DNA of 5,251 nucleotides, taken from positions 1 to 5,251 of the forward strand of contig CAZABJ010000092.1 of NCBI GenBank assembly GCA_964483375.1, given 5' to 3'. The stretch's first letter is position 1. Every line of letters starts with the position of its first letter. A model generated the notes under the pieces. It was not told the DNA's origin, ran no database searches, and worked only from the letters and a program-made list of their open reading frames with translations. Origin of the DNA: JAUIEH01 sp964483375. GTDB taxonomy: Bacteria > Pseudomonadota > Alphaproteobacteria > Caulobacterales > Maricaulaceae. The position numbers and the translations under genes were made by a program. Below are positions 1 to 5,251 of this stretch, piece by piece.

Positions 1-155
1 AAGCCCGGCGGCACCGGCAGGCCCAGCGCGCTCATCTCCGCGAGATTGGCGCCCTTGCCACCCAGCAGCGTCCGCATCGAAGCGTCGCCGTCCGCTGCGC
101 CTGCGCCGAACGCGTAGACCCATTTCGACGCTGCATGCATCTCGACGACGGCCAT
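1..155 (-). CDS. ppdK: Pyruvate phosphate dikinase, N-terminal fragment
   Basis: This is the start of pyruvate phosphate dikinase, which interconverts pyruvate, ATP and phosphate with phosphoenolpyruvate, AMP and pyrophosphate in the cytoplasm. Only the first 51 codons are inside the window; the gene runs off the left edge. The visible protein carries the family's N-terminal signature: WVYAFG at residues 12-17, then GDAS, LLGGKGANLAEM at 30-41 and LGLPVPPGF at 44-52. Lys34 in GGKGANL corresponds to the conserved ATP-binding lysine of the nucleotide-binding domain. The ATG is preceded at 6 bases by GAGGGG (162-167, read on the minus strand), which lies in the last codons of glyS. Only 3 bases separate the glyS stop from this ATG, so translation is probably coupled. 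Phosphoenolpyruvate synthase shares the fold, but the WVYAFG opening is typical of PpdK. The function call is confident despite the truncation. Confidence 0.93.
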   Translation of the reverse strand, partial: MAVVEMHAASKWVYAFGAGAADGDASMRTLLGGKGANLAEMSALGLPVPPG

Positions 156-158
156 GCC

Positions 159-2363
159 CTACCCCTCGATCTTGGAGAAATCCGCCACGGCGTGCAAAGC
201 GTCACGGATTTGTGACAAAAGCAAGAGCCGGTTACGCCGCACCGCAACATCCTCGTCATTGACGGTCACCGCATCAAAAAATGCGTCCACCGCCGGACGA
301 AGCGGGGCGAGCGCCGCCATCGCGCCGGCGAAGTCTTCTTGCTCAATTGCTGCGCCTGCGTTCTCGCGCGCCGCACTGAGCGCCGTGTAGAGCGCGCGCT
401 CTTCATCTTGGGCGAACAAGGCGGGATCGGGATCGCCGGCGAAACTGGTTTTTTCTTTCTTTTCCTCTGCCTTGAGGATGTTCGCCGCACGCTTCTGGCC
501 TGCGAGCAGGTTCGCCCCGTCCTCAGATCCCAAAAAGGCGCCCAGCGCCTCAACCCGCTTGACGATGAGCGCCAGGTCGTCGGCCCCCAAGGCGAACACC
601 GCGTCCACCAAGTCGTGCCGGTGGCCTTCTTCGCGCAGATGGACTTTCAGCCGGTCCGCGAAAAAGTCGAGAAGGGTGTGAGCAAGGGCGTCGCCCGGTC
701 CCCAGTCGGATGAAAGAGTCGCCGCCCCGCCGTCAGGTTTTTGCGCGGAGGCATGCTTCCAAAATCCCGCTTCGTCGAAGGCTTCTATCGCCTTGCCCGC
801 CACTGGCGCGAGCGTCGACCTCAAGGGAAGCCGGATCGAATTCTCGAGGATTATCCGAATGACCCCCAAGGCTGCGCGCCGGAGGGCATAGGGGTCGCCC
901 GAGCCCGTCGGTTTTTCCTGGATCGCCCAAAAGCCGACCAGCGTGTCGAGCTTGTCTGCGAGCGCGACGGCGACGGACACCGGGGCTGTGGGGACGTCGT
1001 CGCTGGGTCCTTGGGGCTTGTAGTGGTCGCGGATTGCGTCGGACACCTGGCGGGCGGCGTCGGCTGTGTAAGGCGCGCCCTTCGCGACCCGGCCCTTGCC
1101 CGTCAGCGGGTCCAGCCCCGCCTCGGCAAGCGCATAATACCGGCCCATCACGCCTTGCAGCTCGGGGAACTCGAAAACCATCTCCGAGACCAAATCGGCT
1201 TTGGCGAGCTTGGCTGCGACGGCGGAAAGCTCCCTATCAGCGCCGATGGCCTCGGCCAGCGTCTGGGCTAAGGCCGCCACGCGCGCGGTCTTGTCAAACA
1301 CCGAGCCGAGCTTTTGGTGGAAGACGATGTCATTGAGTTTTGGGATGTTGTCGCCGAGCCTGCCCGTGCGGTCATTGTTCCAAAAGTGGCGGGCGTCAGA
1401 GAGACGCGCGGACAAAACCCGCGCATTGCCCGCTGCGATCGCCGCTCCCCCGTCAGGCGCCTCTTGGTTGGCGACCACGACGAAATGCGGGGCCAGCCCG
1501 CCGGTTTTGGGGTCGCGGACGGCGAAGTATTTTTGGTGCACGCGCATGGAAAGCCGGATGACCTCCGGCGGCAAATCCAAAAATGCGGGGTCCATGTCGC
1601 CCAGAAGCACGACCGGCCATTCCGCGAGCCCCGCGACTTCCTCCAACAACCCCCGGTCCTCGACCAGCTCAAACCCGGCGTCGGCGCACGCCTTGCGCGC
1701 GGCCGTTTCGATAAGGCGTTTTCTTTCTTCCCGGTCGAGAACGACCTTGCCCGCGCCCTCCAGCGTGTCGCGATACTCGTCAAAGCTTGATACCGAAAAG
1801 GGGCCGCGCCCCATCAGGCGATGGCCTTCGGTTTCTTCGCCCGACCGCAGGCCTTCGATCTCGAAATCGACGACGCGCCCGTCAAACACGCACAGGACCC
1901 GCTGCAGCGGCCGCACCCAGCGCAATGTTCCACGTCCCCACCGCATGGATTTCGGCCAGGGAAAACTGCGCACGACATCAGGCACGGTCTCAGCGATCAC
2001 GTCCGCCGCCAAGCGCCCCGGCCGCTCGAGCACGGCCACGTAATAGTCGCCCTTTTTGTCCGAACGGGTTTCGCACGCCTCCAACGAGGCGACGCCTGCG
2101 CCGCGCAAAAACCCTTCGATGGCTTTTTCCGGCGCGCCGACACGCGGGCCTTTACGCTCTTCGCGCACGTCCTCTGAGCGGACGGGCAAGCCCTCGAACA
2201 CCGCCGTCAAGCGCCGCGGGCCGACAAGCGTTCGCGCATTGTCGAACCCGAAGCCGGCCTCGCTCAAGCGTTCGCCGAGCATGCGCTCAAGGTCGGCGGC
2301 GGCTTTGGCTTGCATGCGTGCAGGGATTTCTTCGCAAAAGAGTTCAAGCAGGAGTTGGGGCAT
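159..2363 (-). CDS. glyS: Glycyl-tRNA synthetase beta subunit
   Basis: GlyS is the beta subunit of the alpha2-beta2 glycyl-tRNA synthetase; it mainly recognises tRNA(Gly), while GlyQ holds the catalytic core. The protein has 734 residues, slightly longer than the roughly 690 of E. coli. It opens with the family start LLLELFCEEIPARM (residues 4-17). Further family motifs are LRWVRPLQRVL (147-157), MRVHQKYFAV (273-282), ARLSDARHFWNNDR (319-332), FHQKLGSVFDK (348-358), KADLVSEMVFEFPELQGVMG (388-407), LADKLDTLVG (468-477) and GDPYALRRAALGV (489-501), followed by a C-terminal DALR-type anticodon-binding region from about residue 560. Residues about 414-440 form an insertion relative to what I recall of the E. 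coli protein. The frame stays open upstream to an ATG at 2444, but 2363 was chosen because it matches the family N-terminus and has a good Shine-Dalgarno sequence. It probably forms an operon with the upstream membrane protein and PIN genes and with ppdK downstream. Confidence 0.97.
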   Translation of the reverse strand: MPQLLLELFCEEIPARMQAKAAADLERMLGERLSEAGFGFDNARTLVGPRRLTAVFEGLPVRSEDVREERKGPRVGAPEKAIEGFLRGAGVASLEACETRSDKKGDYYVAVLERPGRLAADVIAETVPDVVRSFPWPKSMRWGRGTLRWVRPLQRVLCVFDGRVVDFEIEGLRSGEETEGHRLMGRGPFSVSSFDEYRDTLEGAGKVVLDREERKRLIETAARKACADAGFELVEDRGLLEEVAGLAEWPVVLLGDMDPAFLDLPPEVIRLSMRVHQKYFAVRDPKTGGLAPHFVVVANQEAPDGGAAIAAGNARVLSARLSDARHFWNNDRTGRLGDNIPKLNDIVFHQKLGSVFDKTARVAALAQTLAEAIGADRELSAVAAKLAKADLVSEMVFEFPELQGVMGRYYALAEAGLDPLTGKGRVAKGAPYTADAARQVSDAIRDHYKPQGPSDDVPTAPVSVAVALADKLDTLVGFWAIQEKPTGSGDPYALRRAALGVIRIILENSIRLPLRSTLAPVAGKAIEAFDEAGFWKHASAQKPDGGAATLSSDWGPGDALAHTLLDFFADRLKVHLREEGHRHDLVDAVFALGADDLALIVKRVEALGAFLGSEDGANLLAGQKRAANILKAEEKKEKTSFAGDPDPALFAQDEERALYTALSAARENAGAAIEQEDFAGAMAALAPLRPAVDAFFDAVTVNDEDVAVRRNRLLLLSQIRDALHAVADFSKIEG

Positions 2364-2370
2364 CGGCGCG

Positions 2371-2376
2371 CCTTCC
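2371..2376 (-). promoter_or_regulatory. Ribosome binding site deciding the glyS start
   Basis: Read on the minus strand this is GGAAGG, 7 bases before the ATG at 2363. It supports initiation at the MPQLLLEL start rather than at the in-frame ATG 27 codons upstream. The extra 27 codons would give a basic, arginine- and alanine-rich leader that does not match the family. Confidence 0.7.
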
Positions 2377-2391
2377 AGGCGGTCAGGGCGT

Positions 2392-2407
2392 GCCGCGCAG
2401 GCGCGGC
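2392..2407 (-). other. GC-rich hairpin in the glyS leader
   Basis: A perfect inverted repeat GCCGCG with a 4-base loop and CGCGGC lies in the 93-base space between the membrane-protein gene and glyS, about 28 bases upstream of the glyS ATG. No T-run follows it on either strand, so it is not an intrinsic terminator. It could be an mRNA-stabilising or attenuating stem, or chance in GC-rich DNA. Confidence 0.4.
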
Positions 2408-2456
2408 GGAGCCGCTTTCCAGCCTGCTTGCGCGGCTTGGTCAAGAGCCGGAGCGG

Positions 2457-2762
2457 TCACGCCAGGGCGTCCCACGCGATAACCAACGCCAAGCCGCCCG
2501 TCGCGAGCCCCCAGCCCACAGCGCGATAACGGTCGCGCTGCGCAGCGTCGCGCGCGGCCCAGGCCCGGATTGCAGCGGGTGCGTCAACGGCGCAGACGAA
2601 CAAGGCGATGATGAGAAAATTCGCGCCCGAACGCAGATGCGACAGCGCTGCGCCATGCGGCGCGCTGGTGAAAGACAGCGCCGTCCCGCCTGCGACGACC
2701 AGCGCCATGATCATCACCGGCGTCGCGGCCCCGCGGGCGAGCCACGCCAATCGCTCCCACAT
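2457..2762 (-). CDS. Small three-helix membrane protein, function unknown
   Basis: I do not recognise this family. The 101-residue protein has three hydrophobic segments, at about residues 12-31, 46-66 and 82-99, that read as transmembrane helices in the inner membrane. A short polar linker (residues 32-45) joins helices 1 and 2, and a charged loop (RAWAARDAAQRDRYR, 66-80) joins helices 2 and 3. By the positive-inside rule the charged loop should be cytoplasmic. The start is supported by GAGG (2768-2771, minus strand) 5 bases upstream, and this site overlaps the stop codon of the PIN gene. The gene begins 7 bases after the PIN stop and ends 93 bases before glyS, which points to co-transcription. 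No catalytic motif is visible, so the operon position gives no firm role. Confidence 0.8.
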   Translation of the reverse strand: MWERLAWLARGAATPVMIMALVVAGGTALSFTSAPHGAALSHLRSGANFLIIALFVCAVDAPAAIRAWAARDAAQRDRYRAVGWGLATGGLALVIAWDALA

Positions 2763-2769
2763 TGCGCCC

Positions 2770-3377
2770 TCACCCCCAATAGAGCCGTCCGCCTGCGCGG
2801 CGGGTCGCCTTTTTCAGCGCGCGATCGCTCGTCGCCAACGCCGCATTCTCTCGCAGCGCGAGCTCCAAATACGCCGCATCCTTCACCGTCAGCGCCCACC
2901 GTTCCGCCAAGACCGACGCCTCGGCATAGCCGGTCGCTTCGCTCTGTCCGTCATAGACGATGGGGAGGCTGGCGAAGAAGTCACCAAACCACCGCACCCG
3001 CTCCTCCGACAACGACCCGCCCCGCGCCCTTTTTCCTACGACGGCCTCAACCTCTTTGCGCAAAAGGTCCGGCGCAAGCGCCCCCTGTTCCCGAACAAGG
3101 GCGAGCAACGCGCGCGACCGCTCAGGCAACCGTCGCCCAAAGCACCAGCCGATCACCACATTGGCGTCNNNNNNNNNNNNNNNNNNNNNNNNNNNNNNNN
3201 NNNNNNNNNNNNNNNNNNNNNNNNNNNNNNNNNNNNNNNNNNNNNNNNNNNNNNNNNNNNNNNNNNNNGCGACCGCTCAGGCAACCGTCGCCCAAAGCAC
3301 CAGCCGATCACCACATTGGCGTCCAAGACCAATAGCCCGGCGGGCGGAGCAGGAGCGGTTTCGTTCATGGACGCCAT
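2770..3377 (-). CDS. PIN-domain ribonuclease (VapC-like), interrupted by an assembly gap
   Basis: PIN-domain proteins are Mg-dependent ribonucleases, and many are VapC toxins that cut tRNA or rRNA. The frame runs from ATG 3377 to the gap, and resumes after it to TGA at 2770. The 55 bases on either side of the 100-N gap are identical; dropping one copy and the N run gives one open frame of 150 residues. That protein has all four acidic positions of the PIN active site: Asp19 in LLVLDANV, Glu57 in DLLRKEVEAV, Asp115 in LTVKDAAYLELA and Asp133 in LATSDRAL. Length and order fit VapC proteins. No VapB-like antitoxin is seen: the next gene upstream is divergent, only 51 bases away. The start is uncertain, since neither ATG 3377 nor the in-frame ATG 3368 has a clear Shine-Dalgarno sequence. 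The gene appears to lead the operon with the membrane protein and glyS. A pseudogene is possible if the gap is real. Confidence 0.85.
3114..3168. repeat. 55-bp direct repeat, left copy at the assembly gap
   Basis: These 55 bases, beginning GCGACCGCTC and ending CATTGGCGTC, recur exactly at 3269-3323, directly on the other side of the N run. Both copies encode the same part of the PIN protein. Placement immediately against the gap on both sides identifies it as a contig-end overlap, not a biological repeat. Confidence 0.95.
3169..3268. other. Assembly gap of 100 N
   Basis: A run of exactly 100 N, the conventional filler for a scaffold join of unknown size. It lies inside the PIN-domain gene. 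Because the flanks overlap exactly, the true missing sequence is probably nil. Confidence 0.97.
3269..3323. repeat. 55-bp direct repeat, right copy at the assembly gap
   Basis: This is the exact second copy of 3114-3168 and starts at the first base after the N run. On the minus strand it encodes the residues from about DANVVIGW to the LPERS segment of the PIN protein, which therefore appear twice in the raw sequence. Confidence 0.95.
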
Positions 3378-3381
3378 GGTT

Positions 3382-3410
3382 TTGACGCAAAATTATCGTA
3401 TAACAATAAA
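3382..3410 (+). promoter_or_regulatory. Candidate promoter for the small membrane protein / YbjQ pair
   Basis: The AT-rich 51-base space between the divergent PIN and plus-strand genes contains TTGACG (3382-3387), a good -35 match. A weak -10, AATAAA (3405-3410), lies at a 17-base spacing. A better -10, TATAAC (3399-3404), is only 11 bases away, shorter than normal. On the minus strand the same tract reads GATAAT (3392-3397), a possible -10 for the PIN operon with a poor -35. A short inverted repeat TTAT-CGT-ATAA (3393-3403) sits in the middle and could be an operator. The exact elements are uncertain. Confidence 0.35.
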
Positions 3411-3428
3411 AAGCGAGGAAAATGCGTC

Positions 3429-3662
3429 ATGACTGAAAATTCCCTTTTGGGACGGGTCGCCTTTTGGGTCGTCGCCGCTCTGGCCGCCATCTGGGCCTGC
3501 GTCGTCATCGGCGTGGCGGCCTTCGGCGTGTGGACCCAAGCGAGCTTGATCTGGCCCGTCATTATCGCCGCCATTCCGCCAGGTCTCGTCATCGCCGCGG
3601 TCGTCGCCGATCGCCTGAGAAGCCGGGAAGACCGCTATTACTCGGAGAACATTTATGACTGA
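3429..3662 (+). CDS. Small two-helix membrane protein, function unknown
   Basis: This 77-residue protein has two hydrophobic stretches, at about residues 9-33 and 40-61, that read as a transmembrane hairpin. A short N-terminus (MTENSLLGR) precedes them and a charged tail rich in Arg, Asp, Glu and Tyr (DRLRSREDRYYSENIYD, 61-77) follows. The arginines next to helix 2 suggest both ends are cytoplasmic. GAGGA (3415-3419) lies 9 bases before the ATG and supports the start. Its last 8 bases overlap the start of the YbjQ-family gene, so the two are almost certainly translated from one mRNA and may work together, for example with the membrane protein anchoring the soluble partner. I do not recognise the family and no catalytic residues stand out. 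Confidence 0.82.
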   Translation: MTENSLLGRVAFWVVAALAAIWACVVIGVAAFGVWTQASLIWPVIIAAIPPGLVIAAVVADRLRSREDRYYSENIYD

Positions 3663-4035
3663 TCCCATCGCCCAGGACATCCGCCTGACCGCCCAAGACC
3701 GCTTCGACGATTTCGAGATTGAACGGACGGTTGGATTCGTCAAAGGCAATGTGGTCCGGGCGCGCTTCTTCATTCGCGACATATTCGCGGCGGTCCGCAC
3801 TATTGTCGGCGGCGAAGTGCCCGAATACACGAAGCTCCTCGCCGAATCCCGCGAGCAGGCCATCGACCGGCTAAAAGCCAAGGCGGTCGAGCTTGGCGCT
3901 GACGGCGTCGTCGCCATCCGGTTCACCACCAGCCAAGTCATGGCCGGCGCCGCGGAAGTGCTGGTGACCGGCACCGCCGTCACCTTACGCCCGGCCGCCG
4001 GGCGGTCGCCGACGAGCGGATCGCAGCCGGCTTAA
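3655..4035 (+). CDS. YbjQ/UPF0145 family protein
   Basis: This 126-residue protein belongs to the YbjQ/UPF0145 family (also called DUF74, sometimes labelled heavy-metal-binding). Family members are small soluble proteins that assemble into pentamers, and their biochemical role is not established. Recognisable family features are the G-x-V-x-G-x-VVRAR stretch (27-37), RDIFAAVRTIVGGEVPEYTKLL (core at 46-62), an amphipathic helix with AESREQAIDRL (63-73), GADGVVAIRFTTS (81-93) and VTGTAVTL at 104-111. Residues after about 112 form a short Pro/Ser/Gly tail, and about 20 residues precede the domain, so the protein is slightly longer than the roughly 105 usual in the family. The start has GGAG (3644-3647) 7 bases upstream, inside the preceding gene. 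Its stop overlaps that of the convergent GST gene. Family assignment is firm; function is not. Confidence 0.92.
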   Translation: MTDPIAQDIRLTAQDRFDDFEIERTVGFVKGNVVRARFFIRDIFAAVRTIVGGEVPEYTKLLAESREQAIDRLKAKAVELGADGVVAIRFTTSQVMAGAAEVLVTGTAVTLRPAAGRSPTSGSQPA

Positions 4036-4628
4036 CGGCTCGGCATCGCACGCTGATAAGCGGGGCGGCTGCGCAGACGGTCGAGATAGCCGGCATAGTC
4101 CGGCGCGTCGGGAAAAATCTGAAACTTCACCGCGAAGTTCACCGCGCCGCCGAACACCACGTCGGCGGCGGAAAACCGGTCGCCAAGCAGATAGGGCTCC
4201 GCGCGCGCCAAGCGGTCTTTGATGACATCGACCACCAAATCGTAGTCGCCCCAGCCCGCCTGCATGCGGTCCATTTCAAAGCCCGCGCCCTTTTGCGTCA
4301 TCGCCGGTTCGACGCCAGCGCTTTGAAACGCCATCCAACGCAAATATTCGCCGCGGTCGGGCGCATCGATCGCTGGGGCGAGGTCGTTCGGCGACTTGAA
4401 TTTGTCGGCCAAGTAAATCGCGATCGCGACGCTTTCGGTCACGACCGTTTCGCCGTCGACGATCACCGGAATCTTGCCCATCGGGTTGAGCGCGAGAAAT
4501 TCGGGGCTGCGCATTGAGCCGTCGCCATAGTCGACCGGCGCGATCTCATAAGGAATTCCCAGCTCCTCAAGAAGCCATCGGGTGGTCAACGCCCGCGACT
4601 GCGGGTTGAAGTACAGCTTCACCGTCAT
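4032..4628 (-). CDS. Glutathione S-transferase family protein
   Basis: This cytosolic protein of 198 residues has the two-domain glutathione S-transferase build. The N-terminal thioredoxin-like half shows LYFNPQSRALTTRWLLEELG (5-24), with Ser11/Arg12 at the position where the catalytic Ser or Cys usually lies, NPMGKIPV (48-55) with the cis-proline at 54, and TESVAIAIYLAD (64-75) with Glu65-Ser66 that bind the glutamyl part of glutathione. The helical C-terminal half contains YLLGDRFSAADV (146-157), whose Ser153-x-x-Asp156 is the family's N-capping box. Substrate cannot be deduced; detoxification or dehalogenation-type chemistry is only a family expectation. GGAG (4638-4641, minus strand) lies 9 bases before the ATG. 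The gene follows glyQ by 132 bases on the same strand and ends convergently against the YbjQ gene, with a 4-base overlap where TTAA provides a stop for each strand. Confidence 0.94.
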   Translation of the reverse strand: MTVKLYFNPQSRALTTRWLLEELGIPYEIAPVDYGDGSMRSPEFLALNPMGKIPVIVDGETVVTESVAIAIYLADKFKSPNDLAPAIDAPDRGEYLRWMAFQSAGVEPAMTQKGAGFEMDRMQAGWGDYDLVVDVIKDRLARAEPYLLGDRFSAADVVFGGAVNFAVKFQIFPDAPDYAGYLDRLRSRPAYQRAMPSR

Positions 4629-4664
4629 GACTGCGCGCTCCGCTTTGCTTGCGTGACGCGGGCG

Positions 4665-4693
4665 AGGTTAGCACCAGCCCATGCAGGGGCCAA
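4665..4693 (-). promoter_or_regulatory. Candidate promoter for the GST gene
   Basis: On the minus strand, TTGGCC (4688-4693) and TAACCT (4665-4670) stand 17 bases apart. The -10 is preceded by TGC, giving an extended -10, and GCTAAC resembles the alphaproteobacterial housekeeping -10 as I recall it. Transcription would start near 4658, leaving a leader of about 30 bases. The rest of the 132-base space between glyQ and the GST gene shows no clear terminator or further gene. Confidence 0.35.
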
Positions 4694-4760
4694 GCGGGAA
4701 TATTCCTCTTTTGTTCGGCATTTGCCCTGGGAGCGCTGGGCGGAGAGGCGGAACGCGGGG

Positions 4761-5251
4761 TTAGCCGGCCCTATCTCCCGCCACCCAGGCCGCCGCGCAG
4801 CCCTTGGCGAGTTCGCGCACCCGCGCGATGAAGCTCTGGCGTTCGGTCGGCGAAATCACGCCGCGGGCGTCCAGCAAGTTGAACAGATGCGAAGCCTTGA
4901 GACAGTAATCGTAAGCCGGCAGCGGCAGCGGCGCTTCGCCCTCAAGCGGTTGCAGAAGCGCGACGCATTGGCGTTCAGCGTCCTCAAACCAGCGATTGAG
5001 CATCTCAGAGTCTGAACGTTCGAAGTTAAAGGTCGAGTATTGGCGCTCAGCCTCCAAGAACACCTCGCCATACGTCGCGCCAGCGCCGTTGAAATCGAGG
5101 TCATAAACGTTGTCGACGCCCTGGACGTACATGGCCAACCGCTCCAGCCCATAGGTGAGCTCGCCTGAGACCAGCTCAACGTCCAGCCCGCCCACTTGCT
5201 GGAAATAGGTGAACTGGCTCACCTCCATGCCGTCGCACCAGACCTCCCAGC
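4761..5251 (-). CDS. glyQ: Glycyl-tRNA synthetase alpha subunit, C-terminal part
   Basis: GlyQ is the alpha subunit of the alpha2-beta2 glycyl-tRNA synthetase and carries the class II catalytic core that activates glycine and charges tRNA(Gly). The gene enters from the right edge; the visible 162 residues are about the last half of a protein that is usually near 300. The frame at the edge reads WEVWCDGMEVSQFTYFQQVG, a family signature. It is followed by GELTYGLERLAMYVQGVDNV (the motif-3-like region), YDLDFN, then TYGEVFLEAE, STFNFE and LPLPAYDYCLKASHLFNLLD, and the C-terminal ISPTERQSFIARVRELAKG. The first visible ATG (5228) is internal, not the start. Unlike the usual adjacent glyQ-glyS arrangement, glyS begins 2.4 kb away with five genes in between. 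Confidence 0.97.
   Translation of the reverse strand, partial: WEVWCDGMEVSQFTYFQQVGGLDVELVSGELTYGLERLAMYVQGVDNVYDLDFNGAGATYGEVFLEAERQYSTFNFERSDSEMLNRWFEDAERQCVALLQPLEGEAPLPLPAYDYCLKASHLFNLLDARGVISPTERQSFIARVRELAKGCAAAWVAGDRAG

Noticed and set aside
1201..2043. Plus-strand open frame of 280 codons opposite glyS
   Set aside because: It lies wholly antisense to a confidently identified glyS, has a low-complexity Arg/Ser/Pro-rich composition typical of antisense frames in GC-rich DNA, and resembles no family.
2364..2444. Alternative glyS start 27 codons upstream
   Set aside because: The extra residues are basic and do not match the family start, whereas the ATG at 2363 has GGAAGG at 7 bases and the canonical LLLELF opening.
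3114..3323. Direct repeat considered as a CRISPR unit, tandem duplication or target-site duplication
   Set aside because: There are only two copies, each abutting the N run exactly, inside one coding gene; an unmerged contig overlap explains this more simply.
2310..3335. Plus-strand open frame of 341 codons crossing the N run
   Set aside because: It runs antisense to the glyS start, the membrane-protein gene and the PIN gene, is Arg/Pro-rich, and is kept open only by passing through unknown bases.
3378..3428. Search for a VapB-type antitoxin next to the PIN gene
   Set aside because: The space is 51 bases and holds no convincing small gene; the divergent 77-residue protein is a membrane hairpin and does not look like a DNA-binding antitoxin.
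4697..4706. Perfect 10-bp palindrome GGAATATTCC between glyQ and the GST gene
   Set aside because: It could be an operator, but it is short, occurs once and lies just upstream of the candidate GST promoter without other support; no terminator T-run follows a stem here.

Overview
The window is GC-rich bacterial chromosome, most likely from an alphaproteobacterium. Support for this comes from the two-subunit glycyl-tRNA synthetase (glyQ and glyS), a pyruvate phosphate dikinase gene placed directly after glyS, and the wording of the protein motifs. A run of exactly 100 N flanked by an exact 55-bp duplication suggests a draft assembly, possibly of metagenomic origin. No organism can be named from the sequence alone.

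Layout, right to left along the minus strand: the C-terminal half of GlyQ (4761 to the right edge); a glutathione S-transferase-like protein (4032-4628); then, on the plus strand, a two-gene unit of a small two-helix membrane protein (3429-3662) and a YbjQ/UPF0145 protein (3655-4035). Back on the minus strand come a PIN-domain (VapC-like) ribonuclease (2770-3377, broken by the assembly gap), a three-helix small membrane protein (2457-2762), GlyS (159-2363), and the first 51 codons of pyruvate phosphate dikinase (1-155).

The window is densely coding. The longest stretches without a gene are 132 bases between glyQ and the GST gene, 93 bases before glyS, and 51 bases between the divergent PIN and plus-strand genes. 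Minus-strand PIN - membrane protein - glyS - ppdK looks like one transcription unit: 7 bases, 93 bases and 3 bases separate the genes, and the ppdK ribosome binding site sits at the glyS stop. The plus-strand pair overlaps by 8 bases and ends convergently on the GST gene, where one TTAA supplies both stop codons.

The most notable points are three. The two subunits of one enzyme, GlyQ and GlyS, are separated by five genes, two of them on the opposite strand, so the subunits are probably transcribed separately. A PIN nuclease with all four expected acidic residues and no visible antitoxin lies upstream of, and probably in an operon with, a tRNA synthetase subunit. The apparent break in that PIN gene is best explained as an unmerged contig overlap: removing one repeat copy and the N run restores an open frame of 150 residues. 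I do not see strong evidence for a wholly new system; most genes belong to familiar families.
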